NCBI RefSeq assembly: GCF_016545825.1
Contig: NC_052613.1
Coordinates: 40,964,112-41,028,111 of the forward strand
Source: Eucalyptus grandis
Taxonomy: Eukaryota; Streptophyta; Magnoliopsida; Myrtales; Myrtaceae
DNA: 64,000 nt
Direction of reading: 5' to 3'
Shown here: one piece after another, positions 57,236 to 64,000 of the stretch
How the letters are laid out: each line of letters opens with the position of its first letter
How positions within the stretch are numbered: position 1 is the stretch's first letter
Position numbers and translations under genes: made by a program
The notes under the pieces: generated by a model
The model's database searches: none
What the model saw: the letters and a program-made list of their open reading frames with translations, nothing else
What the model was told of the DNA's origin: nothing

Positions 57236-58500
57236 GTGCCTTGGGCGGCGGCCGACAAAGCACGTGATCATCATCTTTTAACGAGATAATGAATGACTGG
57301 ATAGCCTCATCGATGACATGGAAGTGACAAGCGGTAATTCCACTAGGGCATCTACTTCCGGAAAAAGATGGATTCCCACTTTTTTCTTTTGTACATTGGC
57401 TTACTGTAAAGCGCAAGTGAGAGCATTAAATTCCAAAAAAAAAAAAGGGGCCTATTAACTTATGTCTTTGTTCGGTGCTTAAATCATGTTACGGTGTTGT
57501 CGTTATACTTAGACAGCTGAAAATGACTGAAGTGCCATGTTATATAAATTCGACGGGACTTAGCTGAAATCTTTTATTGCGATTTTTCTAATAAGTTTAA
57601 GATTACATTGATTCAATTAAAGAGTTTATACCTTCATAAGTTTGAATTTTGTTATAACAATTTTAGGATAGATCGTGTAATTATCTTGAAGACATAACAA
57701 TTTAGTTTTTTCAATTCCATGCTCACGCTCAACTCAATACAATATATATGCTTGCATTAGACTCAATTCAACTCTAATGGTTACGACCAAAAAAAAAAAA
57801 AAAAACTCTAATGGCAAAAACTGAATTACAGTGTAGAGTTTTACAATCCATCTCTAGTTCTGATAAAAAAATTCAAAAATAATGATTTTTTTCTTTGTCC
57901 TTAGTAAAATCCTTTAAATTATTGACAAGGCTTGCAAGTCACATGATTGTGGTATTACAAAATTTGACACCTTCGACACACAATCCATATTGCTAGGTCC
58001 AAATATATAAAAGAGGCAGTGAAGTGCTTTTTTATGTATGTAAAAATATCGATCTTTCTAGAACTAGCCCTTTATTTAAAATTTGTTTTTCATATACAAT
58101 TAAACTAATATTTGTAACAAGAAACTTATAGAGCTTAGAGTTTTCAATTAGGATATGCCTTCTCTTTTAGCTCTAGCAGCCCAATTAGGTTGAAATCCAC
58201 TACTTGAGCCAACATTGCAAATGCCAAGAACTTTGTATAGCGTGGACTCGATTCTTTCTATGATTATCTCACTATAGACTAAATAATTATTAGATCTCTT
58301 CCAATAGCCATTCTCACACCTTGTGCACATAGCACAGTAGACACATGCTCCCCAAAATTATTAACCACACTTCCAAGTGTTTATAAATAATCATTCGCAC
58401 AGTTTGTCTCTCACCTAGACAATGGCATTCTCTCTTAGTACAGTCACTTCTTCCGTGCGTATGCAAATAATTTTGGCACTATTGCTAGCTTTTAGGATCA
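57236..58500. repeat. Copy 2 of the dispersed repeat shared with 39400-41150
   Basis: Uninterrupted relative of 40130-41150 in the same orientation; its 57236-57375 part matches 39400-39535 in reverse. It lacks the 0.5-kb TIR element and so shows the empty insertion site. Confidence 0.8.
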
Positions 58501-58859
58501 ATACCTAGTAAAGAGATAAATCTCAAGAATGCTCGATGTGCTTCAATTTTTCTTGTTGCAAGCACTTGATGGCAAGCTACGTTTAACTTGTGGTTTGTCC
58601 TTATAGGCCTCCATAAACAACTCTGTAATTCAACTGTTTCCTCACCATCCCATATCATTTGATTGTTTTACTTGTATAACCACTGCCTTTTTTTTTTCAT
58701 GACGTGTTGTCGTGGCCACCTTCTACAACTCTCAACCATTTCATATGCACATATCAAAGAATTGACCTGCTCAGAAACTTTATTTAGAAAAAAATCCTAA
58801 CTATTAAACCGCATCACTGACCTCCCTCCTCTTTTCTTTAAGGTAGCAATTTTACGTTC

Positions 58860-59176
58860 ATATGAAATATCCTAATTAACTACTCCTGGTCAAACATTCC
58901 TATTCGGCTCCCTTGTTTCAACCATCCGATTTGAGTTGAAACGCAGAATGAGTTTCATTTTCATCACATGAAAAAGGAACTTTGAGAAAGAGTATTTAGA
59001 GATCATCAACAAATGAAAAAAAATCGAAATGATAAGGAGAGGGAAAAGAAATTGGAGGCTACAAATTTAGTACAATGCTGCGAGACCTACTATAGCACTA
59101 GCAATTTATTTGCCATACTTGTAAAACTTCAGAGAATGTGGTTATTCACTAATTCATTTCAAAGTCGGTAAATTTC
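58860..59176 (+). repeat. Left part of the resistance-gene-associated repeat
   Basis: Aligns with 54150-54420 and, in part, with 55740-55930 (cctaattaactactcctggt against cctaatcagctactcctgat). Confidence 0.7.
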
Positions 59177-59962
59177 CAATGGTGTCGTTTAAGTTTGATA
59201 AGTCATCTGACAATCAAATTGACGGTCATGCTTTCCGAGCTGGGAGGGGCGCAAGGGGTCACTCTCCCCAGGGAGGTTCTCCCTCCGTTTCACTTATGAG
59301 CAGTTTAAGAACCTACTCAAATCCATCTTTTTAGGGACTGTACTGGATATTTTGGTTGGCCGGGTCCGTCTCTGTGGGGACCAGCTAACATTAATAAATA
59401 AAAGAGGAAAAATGTGAAAAAGTCAAAAAAGTAAAAAAGAAGAAAAGAAAGATGGGCGGCTCGTGCGCAGAGTAGAGGACAGAGGATAGAGAGAGGGCGC
59501 GCGGAGAAGATAGAAATCATGTAGTTGACATTTGATTGACTGAAAAGAGAGAATTGGTGTTTTAGTTTTCAATGGTGTCGTTTAAGTTTGATCAGTCATC
59601 TGACAATCAAATTGACGGTCATGCTTTCCGAGCTGGGAGGGGCGTAAGGGGTCACTCTCCCCAGGGAGGTTCTCCCTCTGTTTCAATCATGAGCAGTTTA
59701 AGGACCTACTCAAATTCATTCTTTTTAGGGACTGTACTGGATATTTTGGTTGGCCGGGTCCGTCTCTGTGGGGACCAGCTAACATTAATAAATAAAAGAG
59801 GAAAAATGTGAAAAAGTCAAAAAAGTAAAAAAGAAGAAAAGAAAGATGGGCGGCTCGTGCGCAGAGTAGAGGACAGAGGACAGAGAGAGGGCGCGCGGAG
59901 AAGATAGAAATCATGTAGTTGACATTTGATTGACTGAAAAGAGAGAATTGGTGTTTCAGTTT
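59177..59962 (+). repeat. Recent tandem duplication, two 393-bp units
   Basis: Unit one 59177-59569 and unit two 59570-59962 are nearly identical, differing at only a handful of positions (for example cgcaagggg/cgtaagggg, ccctccg/ccctctg, cttatgag/atcatgag, ggatagag/ggacagag). They have no recognised coding content. The units include a purine-rich block ending 'cgcgcggagaagatagaaat'. Confidence 0.95.
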
Positions 59963-60423
59963 ACTTATTGTTATCGGACCAGTGAAGATGTTATTGAAGT
60001 GACAGATAAAGATGCATTCAGCTTGATCTCTTTTATTTTGGCACACCTGCAAGTTTTATTACCTAATTGTGTTTTCTCGTTTTTTTTTTCTTATTTTCTA
60101 CTCCTTTTTCCACTTTTTCTTTCCTTTCCTTCCATGAGCAAGTTCCAAAATTTTGGATAAGCTAGGGGACAAGGTCTTGACCCATAAAAAAAGAGGTCAG
60201 TTGGTATCAAAATAAGTGGAAGAACCTCAGTAATCCAGAAGATATGTCATCGTTCAGTTTGTTATTATTTACAAAAGTTCTTTTCAATGTTTCATGCGTC
60301 GCAAACAATTTGTTCATCATATGTAAAGGATGTAGTCTTAGAGCATAGGTCACGTGGTCCACCAAGTTAACTTGGGCGGAGTAGAGTCATTTTCTTCTAC
60401 TCATTTAACTCGTTACATAGGAT

Positions 60424-60458
<35 letters not shown>

Positions 60459-61335
60459 ATAACTCATACCATACTTTTTCTCAATCATCTACGATATACA
60501 TGAAAACTTACTAGTTGAATCGATAAGTACCAATATAGAAGTTTTAGAGGTTGTGATCTATAAAATTTGACCTAATGAGACGTCTATGGGCATGTACAAT
60601 TTTGAATAGAAGAGAAATAGCAGGTCAATTAAAAAAAAAAAAAGGAAAAGAGGAGAGGGAAGGCTTTGTCTACTTGATTTCACTAGAAAATTTTAATTGG
60701 ATGATTTGTAGTTATTAGGACGAGTCTTTGTGAACCTGAAATGTGTTTTCATGAGTAATTGATTGAAAAACCATACCTTTTGCAAAGCATGGCCATCCAA
60801 CCTGGCGTTTGATGGGTGGGGTGGTTATTTAGTTTAGCATTGTCTAGGCCCTGTACTTTTTCGATACTCTGACATTGTTTCTCATTTTCTTTTCCTTTTT
60901 CTTTTATCGTGTCACAAGGAAGATTATATTTTAAATGGATGTCAGACCCATGAAATATCCTATTAACCTCATGTACCTAGTGAGGTTTGAGCTAAAACTC
61001 GGTTTGTTGGTACCAACATGAGTTGTTTGCAGTGGTTAGTGAGGAAAACCGAACTTATGTTGTGCATATTACCCCCACGCATTTTTCTATTCCTTAAGAT
61101 TTTATATTCTAAAAAAAACAATGGAAATCTAATCGGTGGATGATGTATTTCTACATCCTCCCTATTTTTGGGCAGTTTGAAAGTCACTTAAAATAGGAAT
61201 TAAAGTAGTCGATCACTCCAGAATTTATATTTCAATCGTGAAGATTTTATTTCAGGTAGAGTGTAAAGTCAATTTCTGCCACTCTTTTGACTTTTGATTC
61301 GTAGGTTGACTCTCGGCTTTAACTTCCACAATAAT
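59963..61335. other. Spacer without a recognised gene
   Basis: Contains a (CT)n microsatellite at about 60425-60458. No domain or splice structure was recognised. Confidence 0.5.
60425..60458. repeat. (CT)n microsatellite
   Basis: Uninterrupted CT repeat of about 17 units. Confidence 0.95.
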
Positions 61336-61338
61336 TTA

Positions 61339-62379
61339 GGGTCCGCATGAGAACATTTCTTGGCTGGGGAATAATTTTTTTTTCATAAATAGTTCTTTTC
61401 TATTTCTATTATGGGGAACAATTTCTATGTAAAAAAACCCGTTTGATAACTACACAAAATTTTTACTCTAGAAATAGAAAAAGAATAGAAATGCGTTTGG
61501 TAAAAAACAGTTTATTTTTTATATTTATTTGTGTTTTATTTTTTCCGGTATACCGTGGCCACCGCCGACGCCGCCGCCGCACGCCGCCGCCCGGCCGAGC
61601 GCCGCCGCCGACTCCCGCCGCCGATCGCCACCGCACGGCCCATTGGCCGCGGGAGGTGGCGGCCGATGGGCCGTGCGGCGGCGATCGGGCGGCGGGAGTC
61701 GGCCGGGCGGCGACGGCGGCGGCGGCGGCGTCCGGCGGCGATCGCGGTCGACCGGCGGCGGCGGCAGCGGTCGGTCGGCCTCCGGCGACCGGCGGTGGCC
61801 GCGGCAACGGTCGGCCGGTGGCGACGGCGGGGGTCGGCCTCCGGCCTCCGGCCTCCGGCCGCCGCCGGGCGGCGTCCGGCGTCGTCCAGCCGTGACCGGG
61901 CGGCGACGGCCGGTCGGTGACCAGCGGTGACCAGCCCAGGCGACGGTCGGTCGGCGACCGGCGGTGGCGGCGGCGACCGCGACGGCCGGCAGCTGCCGGC
62001 GGCGGCGTCGGCAGTGACCGGCGGTGACCGGCAACGATCGATCGGCCTCCGGCGACCGGCGACCGGCGGTCGGCTGCCGGCGGTGGTCGGCCGGCGGCGG
62101 CGGACGACGACGGGTGGTGGTCAACGGCGGTCAATGGCGGTTAGCAAGAGAAGAATAAAAGAAAAAAAAAATTCACTTATTTCTTAAACTTGTTCTCGGG
62201 AACAAGAAGCAACTTTTTTTTACTTCTCATTTCTATTCCAAAACCATTCCCGGGCTAACTTTTTGTTCCCGGGAATAAAAAACTAACTTGCCGTTATCAA
62301 ACAGGTTTCTATTCTTTTTTTGTTCTGGGGAAGAGAAGAATAGAAATTTTTGGGCTGGGGAAGGTTACCATGCAGACCC
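61339..62379. mobile_element. PIF/Harbinger-like non-autonomous element with an extreme GC-rich core
   Basis: The inverted ends are gggtccgcatg (left, 61339) and catgcagaccc (right, to 62379). They continue imperfectly for about 100 bp ('cttggctgggga', 'tctatttctattatggggaa', 'cccgtttgataac' against their complements on the right). The direct duplication TTA flanks both ends (61336-61338 and 62380-62382), which is the 3-bp TWA target type of PIF/Harbinger elements. The AT-rich shoulders (to 61545 and from 62150) enclose about 600 bp almost wholly of G and C built from degenerate 'ccggcgaccggcggt' units. No transposase. Long open frames in the core on both strands are an effect of composition. 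Confidence 0.87.
61550..62140. repeat. GC-rich degenerate repeat core (CGGCGACCGGCGG-type)
   Basis: Well over 80 percent G+C by eye, very rich in CpG. Motifs 'cggcctccgg' (three in tandem at about 61834-61860), 'cggcgaccggcggt' and 'gccgccgcc' recur irregularly. A 19-bp stem with one mismatch and an 8-nt loop lies at 61632-61677. The composition is completely unlike its surroundings. Confidence 0.9.
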
Positions 62380-62382
62380 TTA

Positions 62383-64000
62383 GCCGATTGTATGCTTGAA
62401 AAGTTCTTAATTTAGCTGGATTGGGAACAAATTAGTTTTCATCAAAATTGTGAAATACCTATGAAACATATTGTTTCATTATCCTTCTTGTATAACTATG
62501 CTAAATAGAAAGGGGGAAAAGGAAGAGGGAAGGCTTATCTATTGATTTATAACTAGCCTTGGTCAATTTCTGGTAATAACATGTTTATCTATCTTGGAAG
62601 CTTTTATCTAAGGCAGATTAGGCACCAAGCACGTAGAATATCTTATTTATCTCATGTAGCAGGTATGGTATGAGTAAATGAACAAGCGGATGTTGCTTCG
62701 ATGTGAAAATGTTTGCATTTGGTGATGTGAGAAATTCCCATGAGATTTATATTTTTATATGATACTGGTTCCTTTTATATATAGATCATTTATCGTATTT
62801 CAATCTCAACAAACGCAGTTGGACCTATATATTTGACTTTCATAAGTATTTTTCGAGAAATTTAGAAGAGCCTCTATCTATGTTCTTGCATATAGTATTC
62901 ATTGATAGAGATTAAACACAACTGGTTGATTTGATTGCATAATTTTATCATCTTATTCCTTTTTTTCAAACTTTCGTGCAAGATTGATTGCATTTTTATT
63001 TTTCAGGAGTCATGCTTTGATTGGATATGTTCATGTTTCGGAGGAGGCTTGTGAAATTGTGAAGGCGACTCGCATCATACTTGTCAGCATGCAGGGATGG
63101 AACTATCATATATTTTTAGTGGGGTCAATGCCCTAAAGACTATAAGATAAGGTATGTCATTTAACAAAATAATTATAAAGATGCGATCGAGCTATTTATT
63201 GATTTGAAGTAGTTTTTCTACGCAAAGTCTAACTTGAAATCAACGCTTTGACATTAAATCATGAATGTGAACAAAATTCGGTTTCAAATCCCTGTGCTCA
63301 AGCTTGACTCAATATAGTATATAGGGCTCGAAATTGAACTCGATTCAACTCCATTATTAAAAGCTTGATTCTACTCATTTAACTTGTTACATAGGATGTT
63401 TCTTTCTATTTTTCCTAATCATATATTGTACCTTCTGCATAGCCTGGTCATGTCATTCGATTGCTTTATCTTCCGACTCTATCAAGCCTCGTGTTTGATT
63501 GGTGGTGTGGTTGACTAGTAGTGCAATGTCTAAGCCTGATAATTTTTTGATAATTGTTTATCTTTCTACTTTTCTGTTTTTTGCATCATAAAGAAGTTTA
63601 TAGTACATGGAAAGACAAGATACAGGTTTTGATTTCTTGCAAGTTAGCGGATGGTCCCTTAGAGGCCAACAAGGCTAAGCTTAATGACATCGATGAACAA
63701 TGGAAGTTACTAAAAAGGCAATGTGGGGTTTGATTAGGCATCATCAGTTGGATTTTATTTCTTTAGATAAACCATAAGGATCCCATCCCACTGCTCCTTT
63801 TGCTCTTCCGATTTCCATCTCTTGGTAATGGAAAACCGTAGCCACAACAACACCGATATAAATAAAGGAATCGTTATGCTAGCTGGATCCTATGAGAAAC
63901 AATTGATGTCGTCTCATCCATTGATCGTCAGACTCTCAGGATTATATGTCACAACCGCACTTCCATTCACTCACGGAACACTTCCTGGATATGTCCTTCC
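62383..64000. other. Right-end spacer
   Basis: No gene recognised with confidence. At about 63290-63360 a fragment resembles the repeat at 40340-40420 ('ctcaagcttgactcaatata'). A short open stretch near 63600-63735 (with 'KIQVLISCKLADGPLEAN' in one frame) has coding-like composition but no domain I can name. Confidence 0.4.

Noticed and set aside
61443..62187. Open frames of 86-223 codons in the GC-rich island
   Set aside because: Stop codons are AT-rich, so all six frames stay open in such DNA. The translations are simple Pro/Arg/Ala/Gly repeats.

Overview
The window is plant nuclear DNA: spliced genes with GT/AG introns, a thick layer of transposable elements, AT-rich spacers and microsatellites. 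The resistance-gene TIR fragment at about 56.5 kb and the general layout fit a woody eudicot. A Myrtaceae member such as Eucalyptus is my guess from the style of that TIR domain, not something proven here. Only one gene reads as complete; almost everything else is a broken gene copy or a transposon.

Left part (1-20.8 kb). Two arms of about 1.5 kb (1408-2957 and 19216-20808) are inverted copies of one another, roughly 16 kb apart. Each carries a pyrimidine-rich, GC-rich exon-like block followed by an intron-like block. Between them lie an old Ty1/copia retrotransposon (4038-10062), two local tandem duplications, the last two exons of a HYPK-like gene (15543-15777, with a one-base frameshift) and the minus-strand remains of a Raf-like MAPKKK (16818-19204). 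That kinase has lost its activation-loop half.

Middle part (21-38.9 kb). After a fold-back element (about 21030-21765) comes a partial triplication of a two-gene convergent cassette: MECR (mitochondrial enoyl-ACP/CoA reductase, plus strand) facing an HDHD5/CECR5-type HAD hydrolase (minus strand). The central hydrolase copy (28367-33412) can be assembled by eye into 12 exons with consistent splice sites and an open 383-codon frame. The left copy (22223-25074) has a nonsense codon and a frameshift. The right copy is reduced to the last exon. Both MECR copies are truncated and broken.

Right part (39-64 kb). This is a stack of nested transposons whose borders can be read from the sequence. A long solo-LTR-like sequence (41324-52373) is split by a 7.8-kb Mutator-like element (43185-50991, 9-bp target duplication). 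That element carries a decayed MURA transposase and a decayed GRF-zinc-finger fragment, and is itself interrupted inside its transposase by a 1.07-kb hAT-type element (47448-48520, 8-bp duplication). Further right are tandem repeats, a frameshifted TIR-NBS-LRR 5' fragment, a recent 393-bp tandem duplication, and a PIF/Harbinger-like element (61339-62379, 3-bp TTA duplication) whose core is an extreme GC-rich island.

There is no operon-like or defence-island system. The most notable items are the syntenic MECR/HDHD5 cassette with different decay in each copy, the three-level nested insertion with target duplications at the two inner levels, and the GC-rich core of the Harbinger-like element. 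All exon borders were read by eye; identities are from motif recognition and were not checked by database search.
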